A DNA stretch of 64,000 nucleotides from Brevibacillus porteri (GTDB taxonomy: Bacteria > Bacillota > Bacilli > Brevibacillales > Brevibacillaceae), in the NCBI RefSeq assembly GCF_003013475.1, contig NZ_PXZO01000021.1, positions 36,855-100,854 of the forward strand, given 5' to 3'. Shown in pieces: positions 16,614 through 25,057 of this stretch. A program made the translations under genes and the position numbers. Numbering within the stretch: the stretch's first letter is position 1; the number at the start of each line of letters is the position of its first letter. The notes under the pieces were generated by a model. The model ran no database searches. It was not told the DNA's origin and saw only the letters and a list, made by a program, of their open reading frames with translations.

Positions 16614-17129
16614 ATGGTTAAGCCACCTTGTGTTTTGCAGATTGTTGGTTATTCGAACAGTGGCAAGACGACGCTGCTCACCAAGCTCATTCCGATCCTC
16701 GAAAAGGCAGGGATAAGAGTCGGGGTCATCAAGCATGACGGGGGACATGATTTTGAGTGGGATCAGCCAGGGAAGGACACCTGGCGTTATCGTGAAGCCG
16801 GGGCATCGCTTGTTGCTATCACTTCGAAAACGAAGACAGCCATCGTGGAGCAAAAGCCGCAGGAGTTGTCCGTCCTTATCCAGCGCTTAGCAGACGCCGG
16901 GGCCCAGCTCGTTTTGGTAGAAGGCTTCAAGCGTGAAGGTTATCCCAAGCTCGTCCTGCTTCGCAGGCCTGAAGATCAGGAGCTTTTATCGACCGTTACT
17001 CATCTGGTAGGGATCGTAGGTTGGTCAGACAATCGTCAGCCGGGGTTGCCATTTTTCGATATTAATGACATAGACAACTTGGCCACGTTTGTAAGGGAAC
17101 GGGTATCCGTTTGGTATTGTCAAAACTGA
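16614..17129 (+). CDS. mobB: Molybdopterin-guanine dinucleotide biosynthesis protein MobB
   Basis: A 171-residue P-loop protein with Walker A GYSNSGKTTLL at the N-terminus and the MobB segment IKHDGGHDFEWDQPGKDTWR. MobB binds GTP and assists MobA in making the guanine-dinucleotide form of the cofactor. It follows moeA by 3 bases (GAGAGGGA ribosome site inside the moeA end) and ends the operon at a terminator. Confidence 0.92.
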   Translation: MVKPPCVLQIVGYSNSGKTTLLTKLIPILEKAGIRVGVIKHDGGHDFEWDQPGKDTWRYREAGASLVAITSKTKTAIVEQKPQELSVLIQRLADAGAQLVLVEGFKREGYPKLVLLRRPEDQELLSTVTHLVGIVGWSDNRQPGLPFFDINDIDNLATFVRERVSVWYCQN

Positions 17130-17141
17130 TTAGAATAATTG

Positions 17142-17176
17142 AGATCATTCCAGCTTGGTTGGGATGATCTTTTTTT
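17142..17176 (+). terminator. Terminator of the fdhF-like/moeA/mobB operon
   Basis: AGATCATTCC and GGGATGATCT arms, then seven T. Confidence 0.8.
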
Positions 17177-17263
17177 GTAGAACTTGCTGGCAGATTATCC
17201 ATGTAATGAAAGATGTGGTAATGTAAATAAAAAATCGGCAAGAAATGATAAGGAGCAAAGAAC

Positions 17264-17752
17264 ATGAAATGCCCTCACTGTAACGAAGAATTAAATGAAC
17301 TTCCTTTCTGTTACGGAATGGAAGCACCACATTATTTTTACATGGTACCAGAAGAGAAAAGAACAGAATTAATCAGAGACTTTTGTGTAATAGATGAACA
17401 GCATTTCTTTATTAGAGGACACATTGAAATACCAATAATGGATACAGATGAGAAATTTATATGGAGTGTTTGGGTTTCTCTTAGTGAAGAAAACTTTTTG
17501 AAATCGAATGAATTGCTGCACGTAGAAGGAAGGGAGAATGAAAAACCTTATTTTGGTTGGTTATCGACTGAACTTTCCATCTATCCAGAAACTACCCTAT
17601 CCTTAAAGACATTGGTACATACACAAGAAGTTGGTGCGGTTCCATTAATAGAAGTAGAACAAACGAGTCATCCACTTGCAGTTGAACAAAGAGAAGGAAT
17701 TACAATGGATAGAGTGAAAGAAATTGCTCATTTAATCCATCATACTGAGTAA
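17264..17752 (+). CDS. DUF2199 domain protein
   Basis: A 162-residue protein matching the DUF2199 pattern: MKCPHCNEEL at the N-terminus (one CxxC), then FFIRGHIEIPI, FIWSVWVSLSEENF, YFGWLSTELSIYPETTLSLKT and a final segment with SHPLAVEQREGIT. The family has no known function and is common in Gram-negative and Gram-positive genomes. AAGGAG lies before the ATG. Base composition is more AT-rich than the preceding operon, which suggests a separate origin. Confidence 0.8.
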   Translation: MKCPHCNEELNELPFCYGMEAPHYFYMVPEEKRTELIRDFCVIDEQHFFIRGHIEIPIMDTDEKFIWSVWVSLSEENFLKSNELLHVEGRENEKPYFGWLSTELSIYPETTLSLKTLVHTQEVGAVPLIEVEQTSHPLAVEQREGITMDRVKEIAHLIHHTE

Positions 17753-17846
17753 ATGGATTGCTTCAATCTGATAGTTTTGGACGTATATATTCACTCCAAT
17801 GGCTGATAAACTTGCAGCATATTTCAAAATAATAGGAGTGATAACA

Positions 17847-18383
17847 ATGGATGGAGTGCGTTACAAAATTAGAGAAGTATTGGATAAGAGCAAGATTGAG
17901 GCATTTTTGCAGCAAGCTAGAATCGGACATCTTGGAATGGTCGATGGTCATTTGCCGTATGTTGTTCCGCTCAATTTTGTCTGGACAAACGGGAAGCTAT
18001 ATTTCCATGGGGCCACCGGCGGGAGAAGAAATCAGGTTATGGATGCGAATCCAGAGGTCTGTTTTACGGTTTGTGAAGAATATGGAACGATTACTGATCC
18101 GGTGCCAGCTAAGACGGACACAGCGTATATGAGTGTAATGATTTTTGGCAAGGCACAGCCTATAGTCGATCTGGATGAAGCTACACACATGTTGCAAGAA
18201 ATGATGAATAAGTATGTACCTGGCTACTTCAATCGGCCTTTACCCAAGCAGCACGTAGACAAATACCGTTCAGCAGTATTCGGTGGTCCGGTTCAGGTGT
18301 ATCGAATAGATCCAGATCATATCACTGCGAAAGAAAATCCAATGGAAGAAGAAAAAATGTTCAAACCGGGTAAAACTGTGTAA
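17847..18383 (+). CDS. Pyridoxamine 5'-phosphate oxidase-like flavoprotein
   Basis: A 178-residue protein of the split-barrel flavin-binding fold. The segments IGHLGMVDGHLPYVVPLNFVW and LYFHGATGGRRNQVMDANPEVCFTV are typical of the pyridoxamine oxidase-like/NimA group. The ATG at 17847 follows TAGGAG; an upstream start at 17799 is unsupported. It converges on a MocR regulator, a PLP-binding transcription factor often linked to vitamin B6 genes, which hints at a B6 or related flavin role. Activity is not shown by the sequence. Confidence 0.8.
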   Translation: MDGVRYKIREVLDKSKIEAFLQQARIGHLGMVDGHLPYVVPLNFVWTNGKLYFHGATGGRRNQVMDANPEVCFTVCEEYGTITDPVPAKTDTAYMSVMIFGKAQPIVDLDEATHMLQEMMNKYVPGYFNRPLPKQHVDKYRSAVFGGPVQVYRIDPDHITAKENPMEEEKMFKPGKTV

Positions 18384-18402
18384 ATGCATTTGTAAAAACA
18401 TG

Positions 18403-18433
18403 AATGCTGCCGTTATTTATGCGGCAGCATTTT
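18403..18433. terminator. Bidirectional terminator
   Basis: AATGCTGCCG and CGGCAGCATT arms between convergent genes; overlaps the end of the mocR-like gene. Confidence 0.65.
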
Positions 18434-19873
18434 GCATGATGAACGCCGTGTAATCTCCGCAAGACGAAGAATGCCTTCTTCAATGGTTGATTCATCTACT
18501 TTAGCAAAACCCAGCACCCATCCTTTTCGATCGCTTTTCAAACAATACTTGCTAAGTGGATAAACACGGATTCCTTTTTCGAGTGCTAGGTTCGTCTCGG
18601 CTTCTTCGACAAACGATTTATCAGCTTCAAGAAGGATATGCAACCCCGTTTCTACGCCGCTTAGTGTGAAATGTTCGCCGAGACCTGTCGTGATGATGGC
18701 CTTTGTCATGGCTTCATGTCTGCGCCGATATACATTTCGAACTCGTCTCATATGGCGCATGAAATGACCATGCTCAATAAAATGAGTAAGCGTTAATTGT
18801 TCCATAATCGGAAGATGACGATAGGTTAATTCATGGACTTGGACGAGCTGACGAATGGCTTCTTTGGGACCAATGATTGCCGATATTCGAATACCAGGAG
18901 CAATCATTTTGGAAAAACTCATCATATACAGCGTGTTCTGAGGTCGCTGACTGAACAAGGTTGGAAGTGGGTCGCCGCGATAGCGAAATTCGCTGTCGTA
19001 ATCATCCTCAACAATCCAAAACTGCTGCTCGGCAGCCATGTGTAACAATTGTTGCCTGCGAGGTTCCGACATAATGACTCCAACCGCACACTGGTGCGAT
19101 GGCGTAACATAGACAAGCTTGGACCCCGGATGAATATGGTCTACGCATAACCCGTACTCGTCAACTGGAACGGAGACAACTTGCATACGCCTATACTTCA
19201 TTGCCATCCAAGCAGCAGGGAAGCCAGGATCTTCAACAGAAACGGTATCTCCTTCCTGTAAAAGGGCTTGGGCGATCAAATCAATGCTATGTTGGGCGCC
19301 TGAGGTTAACATGATTTGATCGATAGTTACATGAACGCCCCGTTCAAGTGACAAATATCGTTGGATCTGTTCACGTAGCGGTTGGTATCCATAGGCATTG
19401 CCATAAGCCCAACTGTCCAGATTCGTTTCTGTGGAAGCTTGTAAAAACGAACGTCTCCAATTCTTTTGAAAATGTTCGTCTAAATATGGCTCATGGGGAC
19501 TGAAATCGATCTCAACCTTTCGACTATCTTTGTCTCCGAACCAACCGTGCAAATGACCGATTGTAGCGTTTAATAAAGGCAATTCGGGGGGGACAGGTCC
19601 TTCGGTCGCAACATCCTCTGATGGACGCGTTGCATACGTCCATTCGCTCACTCTAGTCCCGCCGCGACGTGAGGTTACCGTGTATCCGCGGCTGAATAAC
19701 TCCTCATAAACAATCTGTATGGTGGAACGGGAAACGCCAATTAAAGAAGCGAGTTCGCGGGAGGGGAGCAGCAATTCACCTGGCTGCCATTTTCCAGTGG
19801 TAATATTATGGATCGCTTGGTCCAGCAGTTGCTGCCAGATTGGACGCTCGTCATCTCGGTTTACTGTTAGCAT
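18413..19873 (-). CDS. MocR-family regulator (GntR HTH fused to aminotransferase domain)
   Basis: A 486-residue MocR/GabR-type regulator. Residues about 10-80 form a GntR winged helix (PSRELASLIGVSRSTIQIVYEEL). The rest is a fold-type I aminotransferase domain with IMLTSGAQHSIDLIAQ, VEDPGFPAAW, EDDYDSEFRY and the PLP-lysine region MSFSKMIAPGIR. Such proteins sense PLP or amino acids and often control pdxST or adjacent genes. The start is ATG with AAGGTG upstream. It converges on the pyridoxamine-oxidase-like gene and is divergent from hmp. Confidence 0.9.
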   Translation of the reverse strand: MLTVNRDDERPIWQQLLDQAIHNITTGKWQPGELLLPSRELASLIGVSRSTIQIVYEELFSRGYTVTSRRGGTRVSEWTYATRPSEDVATEGPVPPELPLLNATIGHLHGWFGDKDSRKVEIDFSPHEPYLDEHFQKNWRRSFLQASTETNLDSWAYGNAYGYQPLREQIQRYLSLERGVHVTIDQIMLTSGAQHSIDLIAQALLQEGDTVSVEDPGFPAAWMAMKYRRMQVVSVPVDEYGLCVDHIHPGSKLVYVTPSHQCAVGVIMSEPRRQQLLHMAAEQQFWIVEDDYDSEFRYRGDPLPTLFSQRPQNTLYMMSFSKMIAPGIRISAIIGPKEAIRQLVQVHELTYRHLPIMEQLTLTHFIEHGHFMRHMRRVRNVYRRRHEAMTKAIITTGLGEHFTLSGVETGLHILLEADKSFVEEAETNLALEKGIRVYPLSKYCLKSDRKGWVLGFAKVDESTIEEGILRLAEITRRSSCKMLPHK

Positions 19874-20014
19874 TCATTCACCTTCAGTGTTTTTGTTGGA
19901 ATGATAGATTTGGCTGATATGCTATCATGGCAATCGTTTCTTTTGCAACAAGAGAGTTGGGGGACGACTTTTTCTTATGGTCTTTTGCAGTTGTCACAAA
20001 TCGTTTCTATTTCC

Positions 20015-20030
20015 TGTGACCAGAATCACA
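20015..20030. promoter_or_regulatory. FNR/CRP-type site upstream of hmp
   Basis: TGTGACCAGAATCACA is a perfect match to TGTGA-N6-TCACA, the Bacillus Fnr and CRP-type consensus. A possible -10 (TACACT at 20052) would place it near -41.5, an activator position. Confidence 0.7.
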
Positions 20031-20098
20031 TGTGTAATTCTGAACCTCCCGTACACTTGAAATATAGAAAGAACGAAGCACTTCAAGGAGGTTCTACG

Positions 20099-21316
20099 AT
20101 GTTAAGCCCAAAAACCATTGAAATCATAAAATCAACCGTTCCTGTGCTAGAGGTACACGGAACTGCCATTACAAAACGTTTTTATCAAATGATGTTTGCT
20201 AAGCACCCTGAGCTTCTCAATATTTTCAACCACGCCAATCAAAAGCAGGGAAGACAGCAAACAGCTCTGGCAAATGCGGTGTATGCTGCGGCTTTGTATA
20301 TTGATAAGCTGGAAACGATTTTGCCTGTAGTGAAGCAGATTGGACACAAGCATCGCAGCCTGGGAGTGAAGGCTGAACACTACCCAATCGTCGGGGAAAA
20401 CCTGCTTGCTGCGATCAAAGACGTACTTGGCGATGCCGCTACAGACGAGATTTTACAAGCATGGGCGGAAGCGTATGGCGTCATTGCGGATGCTTTTATT
20501 GGTGTAGAACATGAAATGTATGAAGAGGCGAGCGGGCAGCCTGGAGGATGGGTAGATTTCAGAGAGTTTATCGTCCAGCGCAAGGTGAAGGAAAGCGACG
20601 TGATCACTTCCTTTTATCTGGTTCCGGCGGATGGCCAATCGATTTCCAGCTATGAGCCAGGGCAGTATGTCAGCGTCAAGGTAGAATTACCGGGCGAGCA
20701 ATTTACGCACATTCGCCAGTACAGTCTCTCAGATGCGCCAGGGAATGCGTACTACCGCATTTCTGTCAAACGCGAGGACGCGATGCAAGATAAGCCAGCA
20801 GGAAAAGTATCCGTTTATTTGTCAGAGGAAGTGAAGGAAGGAGATAGCCTGCAGCTGTCTGCTCCGGCTGGAGATTTTACCTTACAGCAAGAGGACAGCC
20901 GTCCGGTTGTGCTGCTCAGTGGTGGTGTAGGATTGACCCCCATGATCAGCATGCTAAACACACTGATCAAATCGGGAACAGACCGTCCGATCACCTTCAT
21001 TCACGCAGTCAAAAACGGAAATGTGCATGCCATGAAGCCGGCAGTAGAGGAGCTGGCCGCAAAACATCCGCAGCTCTCTGTTCACTGGTGCTATACACAG
21101 CCGACCGAGCAAGATCGAGTGAACGGTGCATATCAAAAAGAAGGCTATATCGACTTGCCGTGGCTGCAAAAGGTCATCGATACAAAAGAGGCAAGCTACT
21201 ATTTCTGTGGTCCAATTCCATTCATGAAGACGATCAACGGTGCTCTGTTGGAATGGGGAGTGCCAGCTGACGATATTCATTTTGAGTTTTTTGGTCCGGC
21301 AGCGACCTTGGCATAA
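20099..21316 (+). CDS. hmp: Flavohaemoglobin, nitric oxide dioxygenase
   Basis: A 405-residue flavohaemoglobin that oxidises nitric oxide to nitrate. The globin domain (about 1-140) shows KHPELLNIFNHANQ and GHKHRSLGVKAEHYPIVGENLL (proximal His in the first). It is followed by a ferredoxin-reductase FAD domain with RQYSLSD and an NAD domain with VLLSGGVGLTPMISML and YFCGPIPFM. The ATG at 20099 follows AAGGAGG; a longer reading from 19901 would run through the promoter region. A perfect FNR-type site lies 84 bases upstream and a Crp/Fnr-family gene converges on it. Confidence 0.95.
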   Translation: MLSPKTIEIIKSTVPVLEVHGTAITKRFYQMMFAKHPELLNIFNHANQKQGRQQTALANAVYAAALYIDKLETILPVVKQIGHKHRSLGVKAEHYPIVGENLLAAIKDVLGDAATDEILQAWAEAYGVIADAFIGVEHEMYEEASGQPGGWVDFREFIVQRKVKESDVITSFYLVPADGQSISSYEPGQYVSVKVELPGEQFTHIRQYSLSDAPGNAYYRISVKREDAMQDKPAGKVSVYLSEEVKEGDSLQLSAPAGDFTLQQEDSRPVVLLSGGVGLTPMISMLNTLIKSGTDRPITFIHAVKNGNVHAMKPAVEELAAKHPQLSVHWCYTQPTEQDRVNGAYQKEGYIDLPWLQKVIDTKEASYYFCGPIPFMKTINGALLEWGVPADDIHFEFFGPAATLA

Positions 21317-21344
21317 AGAGTCTCTCACGAAAAAAAGCGCAAGC

Positions 21345-21854
21345 TTACTCGCGATTCGCAGCTTGAGCGCGCAGCAACCGATTTACCGTCTCGCGGCGAA
21401 GCCCGATGAGCTGACCGATTTCATCCTGAGTCAGCAAGTCTGAAAGCGAGGCGACAGGAATGAATGTCTGAAACCAAAGCTGGAGCTTGCGCAGCTTTTC
21501 AGCAGGAGAGACTTCGGTCAGTTGGTCGATACGCTGCTGCATCATCCGCAGCTTCCCTTGCAGCTGTAGCGCGATATCACGACACTTTTCAGGATTGTCA
21601 TCCAGACGGCGATACCAATCCGGGGCAGACAACACTTCGACCTCACAGGTCACGAGAGCGATTGCTGTCCCGTAATAGGGATTCGGGCTCATCAACGAAT
21701 GATGCGGGATGATCTCATCCGGAACGATGATGTTGACCAGCGTCAATGCTCCGTCTGCATGTACCCGAACGATTTTTAACAGACCGCTCTTCAAATGATA
21801 GAGCGGTCCAGATTCTCCTTGTCGAAACAGGACTTCTCCCTTGTGCAGGATCAT
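21345..21854 (-). CDS. Short Crp/Fnr-family regulator
   Basis: A 169-residue regulator with a cyclic-nucleotide-type beta-roll (GEVLFRQGESGPLYHLKSGLLKI), a long dimer helix (QLQGKLRMMQQRIDQL) and a C-terminal HTH (LTQDEIGQLIGLRRETVNRLLR). Family members are usually 210-240 residues; this one lacks the N-terminal extension. GAGGAG lies 8 bases before the ATG, so the short form seems real. No Cys cluster for an iron-sulfur centre is seen apart from single Cys, so it may sense NO through haem or another ligand. It converges on hmp, whose promoter has a perfect site. Confidence 0.85.
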   Translation of the reverse strand: MILHKGEVLFRQGESGPLYHLKSGLLKIVRVHADGALTLVNIIVPDEIIPHHSLMSPNPYYGTAIALVTCEVEVLSAPDWYRRLDDNPEKCRDIALQLQGKLRMMQQRIDQLTEVSPAEKLRKLQLWFQTFIPVASLSDLLTQDEIGQLIGLRRETVNRLLRAQAANRE

Positions 21855-22019
21855 GGGTTTCTCCTCGATTCTCTACGTTTTTCTCTAGCAATTATAGCAA
21901 GCTCGGCAGGAGGAAGTAAGCAAGTGTAAAAAGCAGTTTGCCGCTTTTTTAGGCTTGCTACAGCAAGGATGCCTTTTGCTATAATGGGGAAATCACAGCT
22001 AGATAAAGGGAGTTGTCTG

Positions 22020-22967
22020 ATGCTCAACTTTGTTACATGGGTAGGCTTCATAGTGGGGGGACTCCTCATCGGATTGATTGGCTATGTGGCTTACCGCTAC
22101 TGGTACCATATGGGGCAGCTTCCGAAGCCGGAGTTTCGTCATCTGGATACAAAAAAGCCAATGCCTGCCGACTGGAGTCATGATGAGGTTACATTTACAT
22201 GGATCGGTCACTCGACGATTCTGTTGAATATGTTTGGTACGAAAATACTGACGGATCCGGTTTTGGGCGAGAAGCTGGGGATTAAGCTTGCAGGTGTCCA
22301 TTTTGGTCCCAAACGCTTCACACCTCCTGCCCTCGACTTTGCTGAAATTGGCGAGGTAGATATCATCTTGCTATCGCATGCCCATTTGGATCATGTCGAT
22401 CTGCCTACCTTGCAGAAAATAGCGAATCGCTCCACACATGTCATTACGGCGTACCAGACGAGCAAGCTGTTCAAGCATATGCCGTTTGGTTCGTATGAGG
22501 AAATGCAGCCGGGAGAAGCGATTACAACCAAAGAAGGAATGACGGTTACTGCGATTCCTGTTCGCCATTGGGGCAACCGCTTTCCATGGAATCATGAGTA
22601 TGGCTACAACGGCTATATGATTGAGAAAAATGGCGTGCGCATTCTCTATCCAGGGGATACCGCTTATATCTCCATGGAAAATTTGCCGAAGCAATTCGGG
22701 CCGATCGATCTGGTGTTCATGCCGATTGGCGCCTACAAGCCAGACGCGTATCAAGCAGCGCATTGTACGCCAGAGCAAGCATGGCAAATGTTCAAGGAGA
22801 CCCAAGCCAAGTGGCTGGTTCCTATTCATTGGAATACGTTTGTGCTATCGCGTGAGCCAGTTGATGAGCCGTTCGAGCGTCTGTTGGCAGCAGCGGGGGA
22901 CGAGAGGGACAGGATCGTTGTTGAAAAACAAGGGGAGACGTTTTCGATCCCTGTTCAATCGATGTGA
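22020..22967 (+). CDS. NAPE-PLD-like MBL-fold hydrolase
   Basis: A 315-residue membrane-anchored metallo-beta-lactamase-fold protein. An N-terminal membrane segment (WVGFIVGGLLIGLIGYVAY) precedes the hydrolase domain, with the di-zinc motif SHAHLDHVD and later His and Asp ligands (PVRHWGNR, YPGDTAY, IHWNTF). The spacing and the WIGHSTILL start match the N-acyl-phosphatidylethanolamine phospholipase D-like group. AAGGGAG precedes the ATG at 22020. The substrate in bacteria is generally unknown. Confidence 0.83.
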   Translation: MLNFVTWVGFIVGGLLIGLIGYVAYRYWYHMGQLPKPEFRHLDTKKPMPADWSHDEVTFTWIGHSTILLNMFGTKILTDPVLGEKLGIKLAGVHFGPKRFTPPALDFAEIGEVDIILLSHAHLDHVDLPTLQKIANRSTHVITAYQTSKLFKHMPFGSYEEMQPGEAITTKEGMTVTAIPVRHWGNRFPWNHEYGYNGYMIEKNGVRILYPGDTAYISMENLPKQFGPIDLVFMPIGAYKPDAYQAAHCTPEQAWQMFKETQAKWLVPIHWNTFVLSREPVDEPFERLLAAAGDERDRIVVEKQGETFSIPVQSM

Positions 22968-22974
22968 AAAGCTG

Positions 22975-23002
22975 GCGACTGCATACATGGCAGTCGCTTT
23001 TT
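22975..23002 (+). terminator. Intrinsic terminator
   Basis: GCGACTGC and GCAGTCGC arms, then TTTTT. Confidence 0.75.
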
Positions 23003-23087
23003 ACGTTGATATGAATAAACGGGGAAGGAATAGCTACCTTATTATAGAAATATTTTTATCGAAGGAGTTTTTGGAGGAGGGGTACAT

Positions 23088-24878
23088 ATGTCAAAAGCAT
23101 TGCCACAACGCTGGGATATGGATGTGATTTTTCCTGGTGGTAGTGAATCGGAGGATTTTCTGGCGTTTTTAGGGACGTTGGAAGGGGATATTGCGAACCT
23201 GAAGGCACGGTTGGAGCAATCTGGCGCAGGTTTGCGTGAAACAGCGGCTTTTAAGGAAGTTATTACTCATGTCCAAAGCATTGCCGTGCGGGTGAGACAA
23301 GCAGGTGCATTCATTTCCTGCCTGACAGCTCAAAATGTAAAGGATGAGCCAGCCAAACTGCTGGGTGGGCGTGTAAAGAGCATCTCGGCTGCGTTTGGTG
23401 CAGTATTGACGCGCTGGGAAGAACAGCTGCTGGCTGTCGACGAGGCTGCATGGGAGAAGCTGTTAGCAGACGAAGAATTGCAACCGCTTGCTTTTGTGCT
23501 GAATGAGCGCCGCCGCCGTGCACAGGAAAAGCTGTCCCCTGAACAAGAAGTGCTGGCAAACGATTTAGCCGTAGACGGGTATCACGCTTGGCAAGATTTG
23601 TACAATACCGTCGTGGGACGTATGACCATTGAGGTTGAGGTCAATGGAGAGACGAAGCAGTTGTCCGTCGGGCAAGCTTCTAACCTGATGAGCAGTCCTG
23701 ATCGTGCTGTTCGTGCCCATGTTTTTGAAAAGTGGAAAGAAGCTTGGGGCAAGGAAGCGGAGTTGTGCGCGCAGGCGCTGAATCACTTGGGTGGTTTCCG
23801 TCTCTCTCTGTACCGTCATCGCGGCTGGGATTCTGTCCTGCGTGAACCGCTGGATATTGGACGGATGCAGGAAAAAACACTCGACGCGATGTGGCAGGCC
23901 ATCGACAATCGCAAGGATCGCCTGGTTGCCTACCTGGAGCGCAAGGCAAAGCTGCTCGGTGTAAACAAACTGAGCTGGTACGATGTAGGAGCTCCAGTCG
24001 GTAAGGTACATAAAGAAGTGTCTTACGATGAAGCAGCTGCCCTGATCGTTGAGCACTTCAACCGCTTCAATCCGAGCATGGCTGAGTTTGCGCAAAAGGC
24101 ATTCGATGAGGGCTGGATCGAGGCAGAGGATCGTCCTGGCAAGCGCCCAGGCGGATTCTGCACGAGCTTCCCGGTCAGCAAGCAGTCCCGTGTGTTCATG
24201 ACGTATGCTGGAAGCGCAAGCAATGTATCCACACTGGCACATGAGCTGGGGCATGCGTATCATCAGCAAGTCATGTGGGATTTGCCAGCACTTAACCAAA
24301 ACTACGCGATGAACGTAGCGGAGACAGCATCGACCTTTGCAGAGATGATCCTCGCTGACGCTGCTGTGAAAAATGCAGCCAATGAAGATGAAAAACTGGT
24401 GCTCTTGGAAGATAAGCTGCAATCTATCATCGCGTTTTTCATGAACATCCACGCTCGCTTTATTTTCGAGAAAAACTTCTACGAGAAGCGCAAAGAAGGT
24501 CTCGTTAGCGCGGCTGATCTCGACCGAATCATGGAAGAGGCGCAAAAGCAAGCGTACAATGGAGCTTTGGCAGATTATGAGCCGCACTTCTGGGCATCGA
24601 AGCTGCATTTCTATATCACGTCGTATCCGTTCTACAACTTCCCGTACACATTCGGGTACTTGTTCAGCATGAGTGTCTATGCGCGTGCGCTTGAAGAAGG
24701 CGAGAGCTTTGCGCCGAAATACGATGCACTGCTCCAAGATACGGGCCGCCTGATGGTAGAGGACTTGGCGAAGAAGCATCTCGGTGAGGATATGACGACA
24801 GTTGAGTTCTGGCAAAAAGCTGTTGATCTGGCTGTGGCAGACATCGACGAATTCCTGCGCCTGACAGAAGAAGCATAA
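23088..24878 (+). CDS. pepF: M3-family oligoendopeptidase (PepF type)
   Basis: A 596-residue zinc oligopeptidase of the M3 family. The motif HELGHAYHQ (about residue 385) supplies the zinc ligands and catalytic Glu, and the downstream NVAETASTFAEMIL gives the third ligand. The length and helical N-terminal half match PepF, a cytosolic enzyme that cleaves peptides of 7-17 residues. GGAGGAGG precedes the ATG. It is followed by a terminator, so it is a single unit. Confidence 0.92.
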   Translation: MSKALPQRWDMDVIFPGGSESEDFLAFLGTLEGDIANLKARLEQSGAGLRETAAFKEVITHVQSIAVRVRQAGAFISCLTAQNVKDEPAKLLGGRVKSISAAFGAVLTRWEEQLLAVDEAAWEKLLADEELQPLAFVLNERRRRAQEKLSPEQEVLANDLAVDGYHAWQDLYNTVVGRMTIEVEVNGETKQLSVGQASNLMSSPDRAVRAHVFEKWKEAWGKEAELCAQALNHLGGFRLSLYRHRGWDSVLREPLDIGRMQEKTLDAMWQAIDNRKDRLVAYLERKAKLLGVNKLSWYDVGAPVGKVHKEVSYDEAAALIVEHFNRFNPSMAEFAQKAFDEGWIEAEDRPGKRPGGFCTSFPVSKQSRVFMTYAGSASNVSTLAHELGHAYHQQVMWDLPALNQNYAMNVAETASTFAEMILADAAVKNAANEDEKLVLLEDKLQSIIAFFMNIHARFIFEKNFYEKRKEGLVSAADLDRIMEEAQKQAYNGALADYEPHFWASKLHFYITSYPFYNFPYTFGYLFSMSVYARALEEGESFAPKYDALLQDTGRLMVEDLAKKHLGEDMTTVEFWQKAVDLAVADIDEFLRLTEEA

Positions 24879-24901
24879 ATCACGAATAAATAAGCTCCAA
24901 T

Positions 24902-24933
24902 CAGCCTGTCGCTTTTCTGACAGGCTGCTTTTT
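24902..24933 (+). terminator. Intrinsic terminator
   Basis: CAGCCTGTC and GACAGGCTG arms, then CTTTTT. Confidence 0.8.
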
Positions 24934-25057
24934 CGTTGAGAGATTGTTAACATCGCAGACGAAATCTTCGGATAACCTTTACCTGCGGTTTATAGAATCC
25001 TCGCTATTTTTTCGTACAGTAAAAGAGAAGGGAGTACTTGCAAAGGGAGGCATCGTA

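Noticed and set aside
23565..24953. 462-codon frame opposite pepF
   Set aside because: The antisense shadow of a conserved peptidase; no family resemblance.
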